Positions 40,521 to 50,872 of a DNA stretch of 64,000 bases are shown here, piece after piece. The notes under the pieces are model-generated. The model was given only the letters and a program-made list of their open reading frames with translations, did no database searches and had not been told where the DNA came from. This DNA comes from Cryobacterium sp. Y82 (GTDB taxonomy: Bacteria > Actinomycetota > Actinomycetes > Actinomycetales > Microbacteriaceae). The stretch is taken from positions 274,931-338,930 of the forward strand of contig NZ_PJJJ01000037.1 in the NCBI RefSeq assembly GCF_002929495.1, read 5' to 3'. The position numbers and the translations under genes were made by a program. Within the stretch, counting starts at the first letter, position 1, and each line of letters begins with the position of its first letter.

Positions 40521-43500
40521 TTAGATGTCGTCGATGGACGACGACTCAAACCGGGTGGAAATGTTGATGCCGAGCTCTTCCGCAGCACGGAACACCTCGT
40601 CATCCGTGTCGCGCAGGCTCACTGCGGTGCCATCGGCCGAGAGCACCTCGACGTTCAAGCACAGCGACTGCATTTCCTTGATAAGAACCTTGAAGCTCTC
40701 GGGAATACCGGGTTCCTGGATGTTCTCACCCTTGACGATGGCTTCGTACACCTTGACGCGGCCGAGGATATCGTCAGACTTAATGGTCAGGAGTTCCTGC
40801 AGGGCGTAAGCGGCTCCGTATGCTTCGAGCGCCCACACCTCCATCTCACCGAAACGCTGTCCACCGAACTGCGCCTTACCACCCAGCGGCTGCTGCGTGA
40901 TCATGGAGTACGGGCCGGTCGAACGTGCGTGGATCTTGTCGTCGACGAGGTGGTGGAGCTTCAGGATGTACATGTATCCAACGGACACCGGCATCGGGAA
41001 CGGCTCGCCGGAGCGGCCGTCGAAGAGCTGGGTCTTTCCGGTGGAACCGATGAGGCGTTCACCGTCGCGGGTCAGAGTCGTGGAGTCCAGAAGACCCTCG
41101 ATCTCGATCTCGAGCGCACCGTCGAATACCGGGGTGGCGACCTTCGTGCCGGGGGCGGCGCTGAAGGCGTGCTCCGGAAGACGGGCAGCCCATTTCGGCT
41201 TACCCTCGACGTTCCAGCCCTGCTTCGCAATCCAGCCGAGGTGTGTTTCGAGCACCTGGCCGAAGTTCATGCGACCGGGGATACCGAGCGGGTTGAGGAT
41301 GATGTCGACCGGGGTTCCGTCGGCGAGGAACGGCATGTCCTCGATCGGCAGAATGCGGGAGATGACACCCTTGTTGCCGTGACGGCCGGCGAGCTTGTCA
41401 CCCTCAGTGATCTTGCGCTTCTGGGCGATGAACACGACCACGCGCTGGTTGACGCCCGAGCCGAGCTCGTCGTCGCCGTCCTGCGAGTCGAACACCTTGA
41501 CACCGATGATGGTGCCGCGCTCACCGTGGGGAACCTTCAAGCTCGTGTCGCGAACTTCGCGACTCTTCTCGTTGAAGATGGCGCGCAGCAGACGCTCCTC
41601 GGCAGAAAGCTCGGTCTCGCCCTTGGGCGTGACCTTGCCGACGAGGATGTCACCGGGGCGAACCTCGGCTCCGATGCGAATGATGCCACGCTCGTCGAGG
41701 TCGGCGAGGAAGTCCGGAGACACGTTGGGAAGGTCGCGAGTGATCTCTTCCTTACCCAGCTTGGTGTCGCGGGCATCCACTTCGTACTCTTCGATGTGAA
41801 TCGAGGAGAGGGTGTCGTCTTTCACCAGGTTCTGGCTCAGGATGATCGCGTCCTCGAAGTTGTAGCCTTCCCACGGCATGAATGCCACGAGCAGGTTTTT
41901 TCCGAGGGCAAGCTCGCCCTGGTCGGTGGCGGGTCCGTCGGCGATGACCTCGCCGGCTTCGATGCGCTCACCGGCGTTGACGATCACGCGGTGGTTGAAG
42001 CTCGTGCCCTGGTTGGAGCGCGAGAACTTGCGCAGGTAGTAGTCCTGCGTGCCGCCCTCATCGAGCTGAATGGTGACGACGTCGGCCGACACCTCGGAGA
42101 CCACACCGGGCTTGGCTGCGGTGAGCACGTCGCCGGCGTCGATGGCCGTGTAGACCTCCATGCCGGTTCCGACGAGCGGGCTGTCGGAAAGTAGCAGCGG
42201 CACCGCCTGACGCTGCATGTTGGCGCCCATGAGCGCGCGGTTTGCATCGTCGTGCTCGAGGAACGGGATGAGGCTGGTCGCGACCGACACCATCTGGCGC
42301 GGCGAGACATCCATGTAGCCGATGTCTTCAGCGGGAACGAGGTCGACCTCGCCACCCTTCTTACGAGCGAGCACGCGGGCCTCGGCAAAGTGCGAGTCCT
42401 TCGTGAGCGGCGCGTTGGCCTGGGCGACGATGAAGTCGTCCTCTTCGCTCGCGGTGAGGTAGTCGATCGTCTCGGTGACCTTGTTATTGAGCACACGGCG
42501 GTACGGCGTCTCGATGAAGCCAAACGCATTAATCTGCGCGAACGAGGCGAGCGAACCGATCAGGCCGATGTTCGGGCCTTCCGGGGTCTCAATGGGGCAC
42601 ATGCGGCCGTAGTGCGAGGGGTGAACGTCTCGCACCTCGACGCCGGCGCGGTCACGGGACAGACCACCCGGGCCCAGCGCGCTGAGGCGACGCTTGTGCG
42701 TGAGGCCTGCGAGTGGGTTGTTCTGGTCCATGAACTGCGAGAGCTGCGACGTACCGAAGAACTCCTTGATCGCGGCGACGACGGGGCGCACGTTGATCAG
42801 GGTCTGCGGAGTGATCGCTTCGATGTCCTGCGTGGTCATCCGCTCGCGAACAACGCGCTCCATCCGGGACAGGCCGGTGCGCACCTGGTTCTGGATGAGC
42901 TCGCCAACGGCACGGATCCGACGGTTACCGAAGTGGTCGATGTCGTCGATGTCGATGTTGATGTCGGTCATCTTGCCGTCGCGCAGGCCCGGAAGGGTGG
43001 TCTGGTTGTCGTGCAGGGCGACGAGGTACTTGATGGTGGCCAGGATGTCCTGGAGCGTCAGTACGGAGTCACTCAGCGGGGCTTCGAGGCCGAGCTTGCG
43101 GTTGATCTTGTAACGACCAACCTTGGCCAGGTCGTAGCGCTTGGAGTTGAAGAAGAAGTTGTCGAGCAGCGCACGCGCAGCCTCGGCGGCAACCTGCTCG
43201 CCGGGACGAAGCTTGCGGTAGATGTCCTTGAGGGCTTCTTCCTTGGTGAGGATGTTGTCCTTCTCGAGGGTGAGCTCGATGGACGCGTAGCCCTTGAACT
43301 CCTCGAGGATCTCTTCGGAAGTGAGGCCGAGAGCTTTCAAGAACACGGTCACGGACTGCTTGCGCTTGCGGTCGATGCGCACGCCAACCTGGTCGCGCTT
43401 GTCGATCTCGAATTCAAGCCAGGCACCACGGCTCGGAATGACACGGGCGGAGTAAATGTCCTTGTCAGACGTTTTCTCCTGCTCGCGGTTGAAATACACT

Positions 43501-44012
43501 CCCGGGGAGCGCACCAGCTGCGACACGACGACACGCTCGGTGCCGTTGATCACGAAGGTACCCTTGGGGGTCATCAACGGGAAGTCGCCCATGAACACGG
43601 TCTGAGTCTTGATCTCACCGGTGAGGTGGTTCATGAACTCAGCGTTCACGTAGAGGGGTGCGGAGTAGGTCTTACCCTTTTCCTTGCACTCATCGATGGT
43701 GTACTTCTCCGGCTCGAGCTCCGGGTTGGTGAACGACAGCTGCATCGTTTCGCCGAGGTCTTCGATGGGAGAGATCTCCTCGAAGATCTCATCGAGCCCG
43801 GTGCGATTCGGCAGGTCCTGGCGTCCGGCTTTCTGGGCCTCGGCGACGCGAGCCTTCCAGATGTCGTTGCCGACGAGCCAGTCGAAGCTCTCGGTCTGCA
43901 AAGCAAGCAGATCCGGAACGTTCAAGTGGTCGCTGATCTTTGCGAACGACAGACGCTCAGCTGAGCGGCCGTTCTTGGGTGAATTGGTGGTTGCGTTGCG
44001 CGCAGCAGCCAA
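40521..44012 (-). CDS. rpoB: RNA polymerase beta subunit
   Basis: 1163 aa. The rifampicin-pocket stretch is wild type ([13 protein letters not shown], then [14 protein letters not shown]), with the resistance-prone Asp, His and Ser residues unchanged, so rifampicin sensitivity is predicted at this site. The C-terminal clamp region [19 protein letters not shown] is present. The start is TTG, with GGAGGT eight bases upstream. Upstream ribosomal protein genes are not adjacent. Confidence 0.98.
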   Translation of the reverse strand: MAAARNATTNSPKNGRSAERLSFAKISDHLNVPDLLALQTESFDWLVGNDIWKARVAEAQKAGRQDLPNRTGLDEIFEEISPIEDLGETMQLSFTNPELEPEKYTIDECKEKGKTYSAPLYVNAEFMNHLTGEIKTQTVFMGDFPLMTPKGTFVINGTERVVVSQLVRSPGVYFNREQEKTSDKDIYSARVIPSRGAWLEFEIDKRDQVGVRIDRKRKQSVTVFLKALGLTSEEILEEFKGYASIELTLEKDNILTKEEALKDIYRKLRPGEQVAAEAARALLDNFFFNSKRYDLAKVGRYKINRKLGLEAPLSDSVLTLQDILATIKYLVALHDNQTTLPGLRDGKMTDINIDIDDIDHFGNRRIRAVGELIQNQVRTGLSRMERVVRERMTTQDIEAITPQTLINVRPVVAAIKEFFGTSQLSQFMDQNNPLAGLTHKRRLSALGPGGLSRDRAGVEVRDVHPSHYGRMCPIETPEGPNIGLIGSLASFAQINAFGFIETPYRRVLNNKVTETIDYLTASEEDDFIVAQANAPLTKDSHFAEARVLARKKGGEVDLVPAEDIGYMDVSPRQMVSVATSLIPFLEHDDANRALMGANMQRQAVPLLLSDSPLVGTGMEVYTAIDAGDVLTAAKPGVVSEVSADVVTIQLDEGGTQDYYLRKFSRSNQGTSFNHRVIVNAGERIEAGEVIADGPATDQGELALGKNLLVAFMPWEGYNFEDAIILSQNLVKDDTLSSIHIEEYEVDARDTKLGKEEITRDLPNVSPDFLADLDERGIIRIGAEVRPGDILVGKVTPKGETELSAEERLLRAIFNEKSREVRDTSLKVPHGERGTIIGVKVFDSQDGDDELGSGVNQRVVVFIAQKRKITEGDKLAGRHGNKGVISRILPIEDMPFLADGTPVDIILNPLGIPGRMNFGQVLETHLGWIAKQGWNVEGKPKWAARLPEHAFSAAPGTKVATPVFDGALEIEIEGLLDSTTLTRDGERLIGSTGKTQLFDGRSGEPFPMPVSVGYMYILKLHHLVDDKIHARSTGPYSMITQQPLGGKAQFGGQRFGEMEVWALEAYGAAYALQELLTIKSDDILGRVKVYEAIVKGENIQEPGIPESFKVLIKEMQSLCLNVEVLSADGTAVSLRDTDDEVFRAAEELGINISTRFESSSIDDI

Positions 44013-44245
44013 GGAAATAACCTCCGTGGACCCCGTCAGGTCTAGTTACTGTTATTGGTGATGACTCCGCAGACCCTCGTAAGAGGTGTGCCTCAAGGTG
44101 GCTTGAACACGCAAAGCCGACCGCAATATGAAGGCATAGTTTGTCTGGGAGCGCAAGGATCAACTATATGCCCCCTTTTGCGACATGTCCACCCCAATCT
44201 TGCGAATGTGCAAATTCTCAGGTATAACCCGTCGCACTACTCACC
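44013..44245. other. rpoB / methyltransferase-like divergent intergenic region
   Basis: This gap must hold the rpoBC promoter and leader on the minus strand. I see only a weak candidate there: TTGATC and TATGCC, 19 nt apart, near 44137-44170. The plus-strand promoter is listed separately. No gene is evident. Confidence 0.5.
44200..44228 (+). promoter_or_regulatory. Putative sigma-70 type promoter
   Basis: TTGCGA (44200-44205), a 17-nt spacer and TATAAC (44223-44228) face the spermidine-synthase-like gene, giving a leader of about 120 nt to the ATG at 44354. Confidence 0.5.
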
Positions 44246-44353
44246 GTGACAGCGCAAGAAGTATCCGCTTGGCAACCGCAAAGCGGTACTTTGTACGCTC
44301 TCGGAACGGATGGTGGGCGCAGATCGAGCGCAGCGAGGGCGCAGACTGGAACT

Positions 44354-45238
44354 ATGAGTACTGGGCGTAAGGGTGAGGCAACGGACGGGCATCCGTCTGT
44401 CGTCTTGAAGTTAAGCGGACACACGGCGGTGATCGAACCGGATCGGTTCACCCCCGGCAGCTTTCAGCTCGTCGTCGACGGCACGCCGCAGTCGCATGTG
44501 AACATCGACCACCCCGATGAGTTGTTCTTCGAGTACATCCAGCGCATCGGGCACGTGATCGACCTGCTCGGCGACCCGCACGAGCCAATCACCGCCGTGC
44601 ACCTCGGTGCGGGTGCACTGACCCTGCCGCGCTATGTGGAGGCGACCCGGCCGGGCTCCCGCCAGCAGGTCGTCGAGATCGAGAGCGACCTGATCGACCT
44701 CGTGCGGCAGGTTTTGCCGTGGGACAAACGGGCCCAGCTGCGTGTGCGCCACGGCGATGCCCGCGAGGTGCTCGGCAAGCTGCCCGCCGGGCTGCACGGC
44801 GCGGTCGACCTCGTCGTGGTCGACATCTTCTCGGGGGCGCGCACCCCGAAACACGTCACAAGTCGCGAATTCTTTGCTCTTGCCGCTCCCCTGCTGTCGC
44901 CGCGCGGCGTGCTCGCCGTCAACGTAGCGGATGGCCCCGGCCTCGCGTTCGCGCGTGGCCAGGCCGCAACCCTCTCGGCCGTGTTTCCGCACGTGATCGG
45001 ATTTGCCGAGACACAGGTGCTCAAGGGCCGCCGCTTCGGCAACATCGTCTTCGTCGCAGCGCATACCCCGATTGACCTCAACTGGATCCCTCGGCTGCTC
45101 GCGAACGGACCGCATCCGGCAAAGGTGATCGAGGGTGCGGAACTGAAAGCGTTCATGGCCGGTTCACTCGTGGCGACGGATGAGACCTCCACGCAGTCGC
45201 CCCTGCCCGGTCGCACCGTCTTTCAGATCGGGCACTAG
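44354..45238 (+). CDS. Spermidine-synthase-like SAM-fold protein
   Basis: 294 aa from the ATG at 44354; an upstream in-frame GTG at 44246 would add unlike sequence. A beta-rich N-terminal segment leads into a Rossmann methyltransferase core: HLGAGALTLPR (motif I), VVEIESDLI (acidic end of strand 2), RVRHGDARE and VDLVVVDIFSGA. This matches the spermine/spermidine synthase-like proteins common in Actinobacteria. Without polyamine pathway neighbours a true aminopropyltransferase role is uncertain. Confidence 0.8.
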   Translation: MSTGRKGEATDGHPSVVLKLSGHTAVIEPDRFTPGSFQLVVDGTPQSHVNIDHPDELFFEYIQRIGHVIDLLGDPHEPITAVHLGAGALTLPRYVEATRPGSRQQVVEIESDLIDLVRQVLPWDKRAQLRVRHGDAREVLGKLPAGLHGAVDLVVVDIFSGARTPKHVTSREFFALAAPLLSPRGVLAVNVADGPGLAFARGQAATLSAVFPHVIGFAETQVLKGRRFGNIVFVAAHTPIDLNWIPRLLANGPHPAKVIEGAELKAFMAGSLVATDETSTQSPLPGRTVFQIGH

Positions 45239-45241
45239 CCT

Positions 45242-45261
45242 GCGACCGGTTTCGCGGTCGC
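45242..45261 (+). terminator. Short hairpin after the spermidine-synthase-like gene
   Basis: A 7-bp stem GCGACCG/CGGTCGC with a 6-nt loop starts three bases after the stop codon. No T-run, so termination is tentative. Confidence 0.4.
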
Positions 45262-45331
45262 GGCAGTACTCTGGGGATACCCCTCCTATCCCGCGCGGCC
45301 TCGGCCGCCTTCGTCATTACAGGAACACTCC

Positions 45332-45868
45332 CTGAGTTTCATCATTGGTTACGATCCCATCACGCTGCGCGAAAAAGTCGACCTGCTGGCCGCCGGCGAG
45401 CGGCTCGTCGAACTCGGTAACCTGCGCAGCCTGGCCGCCCTCAATGAAAAGGTCGCACTGCTGCGCCTGGTCGGTCGGCTCGACGAAGCCTGGGAGATCG
45501 CGAATGAGGCGCTGCGCCAGTCCCGCTTCACCGGCAACCGGGAACAGGCGGTGGCCAGCCGCATCCGTCGCGCCCAGGTTTTGCAGTTTCAAGGCAAACT
45601 CGACGAGGCCGCGAGCGAACTGACCCACTGCATCCTCGATTCTGAGGTACACGAGTGGACCCGACTAGCCGCCTATGCCCGGCAGCACCGCGGCAAGGTG
45701 TACTTCGACCAGGGCAACCTCGAAGGTGCGCTTGCGGACTTCACCGCGGCCGTGTTTCTGCGCGAGAAAGACGGCGCCGATGCCGACGAACTCGACAGCT
45801 CACTGCTCGCCGTTGCGGTAGTCGAGTCGCACATCGCGGCCCGTGGGACCAGTCCCCTTCGCGCATAA
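45332..45868 (+). CDS. TPR-like helical-repeat protein, probable CTG start
   Basis: 178 aa if started at CTG 45332, which follows AGGA at eight bases. The frame is clearly coding from IIGYDPITLREKVDLL onward, yet no ATG, GTG or TTG occurs between 45242 and this point, and the first internal ATG would cut off half the helices. Helix pairs resemble tetratricopeptide repeats (LVGRLDEAWEIANEAL; QGKLDEAASELTHCI; QGNLEGALADFTAAV). The stop TAA lies inside the left end of a 90-bp inverted-repeat element, so the original C-terminus may have been altered. Partner unknown. Confidence 0.8.
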   Translation: MSFIIGYDPITLREKVDLLAAGERLVELGNLRSLAALNEKVALLRLVGRLDEAWEIANEALRQSRFTGNREQAVASRIRRAQVLQFQGKLDEAASELTHCILDSEVHEWTRLAAYARQHRGKVYFDQGNLEGALADFTAAVFLREKDGADADELDSSLLAVAVVESHIAARGTSPLRA

Positions 45869-45953
45869 CTCCTGCAATTCGATGCCGGCACGTCAACCAC
45901 CCGCGCAATCTCGCGGCCCCCGTCGAACGGCGCCGCAAATTGCAGGAGTTATG
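45864..45953. repeat. 90-bp TIR element, copy 1
   Basis: Ends are CATAACTCCTGCAATT (45864-45879) and its exact complement (45938-45953), a 16-bp perfect terminal inverted repeat. The 58-bp centre is unrelated to copies 2 and 3. It supplies the TPR gene stop codon. Confidence 0.9.
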
Positions 45954-46028
45954 GTGCGTCGTGGCCGGGTGCTGGCCGTCGGGCGCGTTCTACGGCATGC
46001 TGTGTTCACCACGAAGGCGAGGTGAACG

Positions 46029-47195
46029 GTGACTTTTCAGGCATTTGGGCGCGCGGCTGCCACCGCGTCGGCCGCCTTGCTGGTTCTGGCGCTGGCCGCG
46101 TGCAGCGCGGACGCTCCGCGCGCCACACCGATGACGTCGACACCGGCCCAACCCGCACCCAGCGCAACCGGGACCGTGCCGGGAGACCTGACGCCGGTGC
46201 ATCCGGTCGGGGAACCTGTCGTGATCGCCTCGGGACTTCAGGCTCCGTGGTCGATTCTGCGGCTGCCAGACGGCGCCACCCTCATCAGCGAACGCGACAC
46301 GACCCGCGTTCGCGAATTACTTGCCGACGGCAGCCTGCGCGAGGCGGGCACGATCGAGGCAGCAGAGCCCAATGGTGAGGGCGGGCTGCTCGGCCTGGCC
46401 TTTCTGGCCGACGAAGCAGCACCCGGCGGCGCCGGCTGGGTCTATGCCTATTTCTCGACCGCAACCGACAACCGCATCGAGCGGATGCCGCTGGCCGGCG
46501 GCCCGGGCAGCCACACCCTCGGGGCGTCCACCCTCGTGCTCGATTCGATCCCGCGGGCCGGCAATCACAACGGTGGACGCATCGCCTTCGGACCGGACGG
46601 CCTACTCTACGCGACCGCCGGGGATGCCGGAGACACCGCCAACGCCCAGAACCCCAATTCGCTCGGCGGTAAGATTCTGCGCCTAACACCGACCGGCGGC
46701 GTGCCGAACGACAACCCCTTCAACACCTTGGTGTACTCGTTCGGGCATCGGAATCCGCAGGGGCTCGCCTGGGACTCACGCGGACAGCTCTGGGCAAGCG
46801 AGTTCGGTCAGAACACCTGGGACGAGCTGAACCGCATCGTTCCCGGCGCAAATTACGGCTGGCCGCACGTTGAAGGCCAAGCCGGTGACGCGGCGTATAT
46901 CGATCCCCAACAGCAGTGGCCAACCGACCAGGCCAGCCCGAGCGGTATCACCATCGTGAACGACACCATCTTCATGGCGAGTCTGCGCGGTCAACGGCTG
47001 TGGAGCATCCCCGTCACCGGCCCGTCCTCCACAGCCGCACCCACCGAGTGGTTTGTGCACGACTATGGCCGATTGCGCGACGTGGTGTCAGGCCCTGCTG
47101 GCACACTGTGGTTTGTGAGTAATAACACGGATGGCCGGGGCTTCCCGGCGGCCGGCGACGACCGGCTCTTTCAGGTAGTGATCGGTCCCTCATGA
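46029..47195 (+). CDS. PQQ-dependent sugar dehydrogenase-like lipoprotein
   Basis: 388 aa. A lipoprotein signal with lipobox LALAAC (Cys about residue 27) and a Ser/Thr/Pro linker precede a six-bladed soluble glucose dehydrogenase (GDH-B-like) propeller. Visible motifs: GLQAPWSI, EGGLLGLAF, NHNGGRIAFGPDG with the catalytic-type His, YSFGHRNPQGL and NYGWPHVEG. Probably oxidises sugars at the outer membrane face. GTG start with GAGGTGA just upstream. It follows repeat copy 1 by 75 nt. Confidence 0.88.
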   Translation: MTFQAFGRAAATASAALLVLALAACSADAPRATPMTSTPAQPAPSATGTVPGDLTPVHPVGEPVVIASGLQAPWSILRLPDGATLISERDTTRVRELLADGSLREAGTIEAAEPNGEGGLLGLAFLADEAAPGGAGWVYAYFSTATDNRIERMPLAGGPGSHTLGASTLVLDSIPRAGNHNGGRIAFGPDGLLYATAGDAGDTANAQNPNSLGGKILRLTPTGGVPNDNPFNTLVYSFGHRNPQGLAWDSRGQLWASEFGQNTWDELNRIVPGANYGWPHVEGQAGDAAYIDPQQQWPTDQASPSGITIVNDTIFMASLRGQRLWSIPVTGPSSTAAPTEWFVHDYGRLRDVVSGPAGTLWFVSNNTDGRGFPAAGDDRLFQVVIGPS

Positions 47196-47232
47196 TCCAC
47201 ACGACACATCTCGCCGGAATGCTGGCAGCCTG

Positions 47233-47745
47233 ATGGCCGATCTCACCCAGGTGCGCCGGTGGGCCGATGCGCTCATCACGATGCACCTCGACCCCGGTTG
47301 GACCTTCGGCTTCGACAACGCCAAGAAGCGGGCCGGCCTGTGCAATTTCAGCTCGAAGCACATCACCGTCTCGCGCTACCTCGCCTCCCGCTATGCCGAC
47401 GACGACGTCCACCAGATTTTGTTGCACGAGGTCGCGCATGCCTTGGCCGGGCCGCGCGCCGGGCACGGGCCACGCTGGAAGAAAATGGCGTTCGACCTCG
47501 GCTACGACGGCAAGCGCACCCACGACGGCGAGATCGCCAACGAACTCGCCCCGTGGGTGGGCACGTGCCCCGCTGGCCATACTCACTTTCGGTACCGGCA
47601 GCCCACCCGGCCCCTGGCTTGTGGCCTGTGCGCCCGCCGCTTCGACCAGGCCCACGCCATCAGCTGGTTGCGGCGCGAAATCACCCCAGCCATCCGACGT
47701 CGGGCTGCGGCTTCCGCTGGGCCACGGCTGCCGCCGCAGCGCTGA
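47233..47745 (+). CDS. SprT-like zinc metallopeptidase-fold protein
   Basis: 170 aa. The HExxH zinc motif appears as LHEVAHAL (about 74-81), followed by a C-terminal zinc-ribbon-like stretch (CPAGH then CGLC, about 113-138). This is the SprT/Spartan-like layout, a family linked to DNA-protein crosslink repair in eukaryotes; bacterial roles are less clear. It ends next to a short tandem repeat. Confidence 0.85.
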   Translation: MADLTQVRRWADALITMHLDPGWTFGFDNAKKRAGLCNFSSKHITVSRYLASRYADDDVHQILLHEVAHALAGPRAGHGPRWKKMAFDLGYDGKRTHDGEIANELAPWVGTCPAGHTHFRYRQPTRPLACGLCARRFDQAHAISWLRREITPAIRRRAAASAGPRLPPQR

Positions 47746-47813
47746 GCGACGGTCAGCGACTGCCGATCAGCGACGGTCAGCGACTGCCGGACAGCGACTG
47801 CCGGTCAGTGACC
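47745..47813. repeat. 24-bp tandem repeat between convergent genes
   Basis: Two near-identical 24-bp units beginning AGCGACGGTCAGCGACTGCC (47745-47768, 47769-47792) and a partial third fill the gap between the SprT-like gene and the helical membrane protein. Confidence 0.8.
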
Positions 47814-47818
47814 ACGGT

Positions 47819-49084
47819 TCAGTGCACGTCGTAGCGGGCGAGGGCATCGGCATCCGTTGCATGCGTCATCGCTCGACGCGCGGTGTCGAGCGCCGTCACC
47901 GGGTCGCTCTCGGCCACGGCGAGCGCGAGCTGCCGTTCGGCTTCGGCGAGGCGGGTGCGCGCGGGGGCTTGTACCCGACCCCGATTGGCAGCCACAAAGT
48001 TGCGGGTGAGCGTGATCTGGCTGCGCGCGGTGAGCAGCGCGCCGGCCAGGGCGGTGCGGGCATTGTCGAGGCGCAGCTGGCGGTTGCGCGCCTCCGAGCG
48101 GATGCTGTCCAGCCCGTTCATCGCCGCCTCAAGGGTCACGAGATCCACAGCCGGGTCGCTGAGCCGCTTGGGCTCGCGGAGCGACGCCTGAACCGCTGCG
48201 GCATCGGTAATGACGTGATTGAGCGACGCGCTCGTGTCGGATTCCTCGTGATTATCGCGCAGGGCGCGGGCTTCGGCGAGTTCCGAGCTGGCAGCATCCA
48301 GTGCCTTTTGCAGGTTGGCGAAGCCGCGATGAAGCTGGTCTTCGCCGGTTTCGATCGCATCGAGCAGTTGCGTCGCCTGGAACAGGGCGTGCTCTGCGCT
48401 CTGCAACTGCTCCCCCACCGGTTCGGACGATGCTGCTTCGAGGCGGGTGGCCGCGGCAACGGCACTGGTCCGTGCCGCTCTGAGGGCGGCGCTGGCCCGA
48501 CCGACGTTTCCGCTGATCGGCGCGAGCGCCGCCGCGGAATAACTTAAGCCCAGTCGGGCGAGGGTGTTCGCGCCGCCGGCAACCCGATCGGACACCCGGT
48601 CGAGGCGTCGATGCAGTTCATCGATCTGCTGTGGGGCATTGCGTTCAACGCCGCGTTTAGCGGTGAAATTTCGGGCCTGGTTGCCCAGTCGGGTGGTCGC
48701 CTCATCGGCGAGTTGAACAATCTGCTGGTTCCAGCGGGTGCGTTCTTGAGCGGAATCCGGCACAGCGTCGTCGAGTTTCTGCTGCAGCGCGAAGGCATCG
48801 CTGAGCTGGAGCTTCGACGTCGTGAGCGCCGCAGCGAACTCCCGCGTCGCCGATTCGCCGAACTGGGCGATCGCGAAACTGAGTTCGTCGGTGGCGTCCT
48901 GCACCAGGTCGTCGGCGCGCACCAGGCTACTGGATGCGCTCCGCTCCAGTTCGGTGGCGGCCGCGCTCACCTGCCCGAGCCTGGTTCGCGTGCGCCGGCG
49001 CGAGGCGCCCACCAGCGCCCAGACTCCGGCCGCGACGAGGCCGATAACGATGACCGAGGGTACCCACCAGAGATCGCCATTCAT
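47819..49084 (-). CDS. Membrane-anchored coiled-coil protein resembling the C-terminal part of TPM proteins
   Basis: 421 aa. One N-terminal helix (about 5-27) followed by a basic stop-transfer stretch and almost 380 residues of Ala/Leu/Gln/Arg-rich helix. Actinobacterial TPM-domain proteins have this type of helical region after an exported TPM domain and membrane helix. Here the TPM domain is absent and no remnant is seen upstream, where the EVE-domain gene begins within about 40 nt. Either a truncated relative or an independent family. Function unknown. Confidence 0.7.
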   Translation of the reverse strand: MNGDLWWVPSVIVIGLVAAGVWALVGASRRRTRTRLGQVSAAATELERSASSSLVRADDLVQDATDELSFAIAQFGESATREFAAALTTSKLQLSDAFALQQKLDDAVPDSAQERTRWNQQIVQLADEATTRLGNQARNFTAKRGVERNAPQQIDELHRRLDRVSDRVAGGANTLARLGLSYSAAALAPISGNVGRASAALRAARTSAVAAATRLEAASSEPVGEQLQSAEHALFQATQLLDAIETGEDQLHRGFANLQKALDAASSELAEARALRDNHEESDTSASLNHVITDAAAVQASLREPKRLSDPAVDLVTLEAAMNGLDSIRSEARNRQLRLDNARTALAGALLTARSQITLTRNFVAANRGRVQAPARTRLAEAERQLALAVAESDPVTALDTARRAMTHATDADALARYDVH

Positions 49085-49121
49085 GCGCTTGAGTCTAATA
49101 AGGGATTACTGACCAAACGCC

Positions 49122-49562
49122 CTACCGGTCGTCGGCGGAGGGCCGCCGCATCTGCTGCCGGATCATCTCGAAGTCGTGCCGCGAGATTTCGAGCACTCCG
49201 CGGCGCAGTTGGAAACCCCAGTTGGCATTATCGCGGGTCAATTGCAGCACCGATAACAGCGGGCGGATGCTCGTGGGCCAGGCATCCAGGTCGTAATCGG
49301 CTCGTCGGCGCCAGGGTCGCCACTCGTTCCCTGGGTCTCCTACCCGGTAGGCGTGGGCATCCGCTATGCGGCCGATCGCGGTGAACTCCTTCAGCGGATC
49401 ACCCTCGATCGCGGTCTTGGGCGAGTAGTAAACGATGCCGTCGGCCTCGCCCATCTGCGCGATCACGTCTCCGGCCCCGCGATTGGCGCGGGCGATGCCC
49501 AGATCGACCCCGCGCAGCACATGCTCGCGGTGCACAACGCCGAGCCAGAACCGAATTGCCAC
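49122..49562 (-). CDS. EVE-domain protein (UPF0310 type)
   Basis: 146 aa, a single EVE domain: RFWLGVVHREHVLRG at the start, DGIVYYSPKT, FTAIGRI and NWGFQLRRGVLEIS. EVE/PUA-like folds bind modified bases or RNA. GTG start at 49562. The gene is monocistronic, divergent from the next gene. Confidence 0.88.
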   Translation of the reverse strand: MAIRFWLGVVHREHVLRGVDLGIARANRGAGDVIAQMGEADGIVYYSPKTAIEGDPLKEFTAIGRIADAHAYRVGDPGNEWRPWRRRADYDLDAWPTSIRPLLSVLQLTRDNANWGFQLRRGVLEISRHDFEMIRQQMRRPSADDR

Positions 49563-49620
49563 CTTTCATTTGTACTGCATTTAGTTGTGTCGCATGCCAC
49601 GCTCAGACCAAACTAGAGCC

Positions 49621-50172
49621 ATGCGCGTACTGCTCAAAGAGATCCTCGACTGCACACCGGATGCCGCCTGGCACGCCATCCACAGCCCGGCCGTCTTCCG
49701 TGAGGTGAGCAGCCCGTTCATGGCGGTAGAGTCGCTCGAAGCCGACGGGTTTCCCACCCGCTGGGAGCCGGGCGAACACCCGGCCGAATTCTCCATGCTC
49801 GGCCTGGTGCCGATGGGCACCCAGGTTATTCGGCTGGCCAATTCGACGCACCGTGCCGATGGGGTGCGAATTCTGCGCGATACCGGTCGTGGTGTGTCGG
49901 GCGCGCTGAGTGCGGTCACGCTTTGGGACCACCGCATGGCTATCGCGCCCGACCCGGCCGGTACCGGCAAAACGCTCTACCGCGACCAGCTCATTTTTCG
50001 CGGGCGCCCGGCCACTATCGCACTCTGGCCGACCTTCTGGGCGTTCTGGCAGTGGCGGATGCTGCGCCTGAAGCATCTCGCGCCCCACTGGCAGTACGAC
50101 ATCGGCATCGACGAGGCGGGCTTCGTACCTTCGTCGCAACGGGTGACACCCACCGAGAACGCCGAAAGCTAA
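49621..50172 (+). CDS. Uncharacterised SRPBCC-like protein
   Basis: 183 aa from the ATG at 49621. The N-terminal pattern (DCTPDAAWHAIHSPAVF) resembles a START/SRPBCC ligand-binding fold, and the C-terminal half has paired Trp-rich segments (WPTFWAFWQWR). No catalytic motif. Conserved hypothetical; fold assignment is tentative. Confidence 0.65.
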   Translation: MRVLLKEILDCTPDAAWHAIHSPAVFREVSSPFMAVESLEADGFPTRWEPGEHPAEFSMLGLVPMGTQVIRLANSTHRADGVRILRDTGRGVSGALSAVTLWDHRMAIAPDPAGTGKTLYRDQLIFRGRPATIALWPTFWAFWQWRMLRLKHLAPHWQYDIGIDEAGFVPSSQRVTPTENAES

Positions 50173-50218
50173 CGGATCGCCTCGTGTGGATCATGCCCTC
50201 GGCGGTAGCGTAGCCACC

Positions 50219-50857
50219 ATGAGCTCTTCCCTCGCTGCCCTGCAGATCGCCGACTGGCGCCGCCTGGTGACCGGACTATATGCGGGGGTGCGCCAGTTGA
50301 GCGCGAGCAGCCCGGCGAGCGGGCACGAACTGTGGCATTCCGGACGCGACGAACTGTTCGCCGGGCATCCGTCGTCACCCTTGCTGCCCGACGACCGTTC
50401 GGCCTTCACCGGGCTGCCGATCGCCGCCTACGACCCGGACTGGCGGTTCGAGGTTGAGGTGCACCGGGCCGAAGAGCCGCATCGCATGAACGTGGAAACG
50501 GGAACTGACGGGACGGTGCCATTCGACCTGGTCGGCACCGTGCGACTGCCGTACCTCGGTTCGCTCGACGTATGGCGACTGGTGAGTTATGGCGGCGGAC
50601 TGTTCCTGCCGCTGAAAGACGCCCTCGCCGGTAAGAGCGACGGTACCTACGGCGGTGGACGTTACCTGCTCGACACCATCAAGGGCGCCGACCTCGGCCC
50701 GGGTCTGGGCGACGACAGCCTCATCCTCGATTTTAACTTTGCCTACAACCCCTCCTGTGCGTACGACCCGATGTGGGCCTGTCCACTGCCGCAGAGCGGC
50801 AACATTATCGACGTTGAGGTGCCCGTTGGCGAGCTGTACCACGGCGATCACTCCTGA
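50219..50857 (+). CDS. DUF1684 family protein
   Basis: 212 aa from the ATG at 50219. The DUF1684 signatures are clear: RDELFAGHPSSPL, TYGGGRYLLDTIKG, and NFAYNPSCAYDPMWACPLP near the C-terminus. The biochemical role is not established. It starts 47 nt after the previous gene. Confidence 0.88.
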   Translation: MSSSLAALQIADWRRLVTGLYAGVRQLSASSPASGHELWHSGRDELFAGHPSSPLLPDDRSAFTGLPIAAYDPDWRFEVEVHRAEEPHRMNVETGTDGTVPFDLVGTVRLPYLGSLDVWRLVSYGGGLFLPLKDALAGKSDGTYGGGRYLLDTIKGADLGPGLGDDSLILDFNFAYNPSCAYDPMWACPLPQSGNIIDVEVPVGELYHGDHS

Positions 50858-50872
50858 CGGCCAGTAGCCGAT

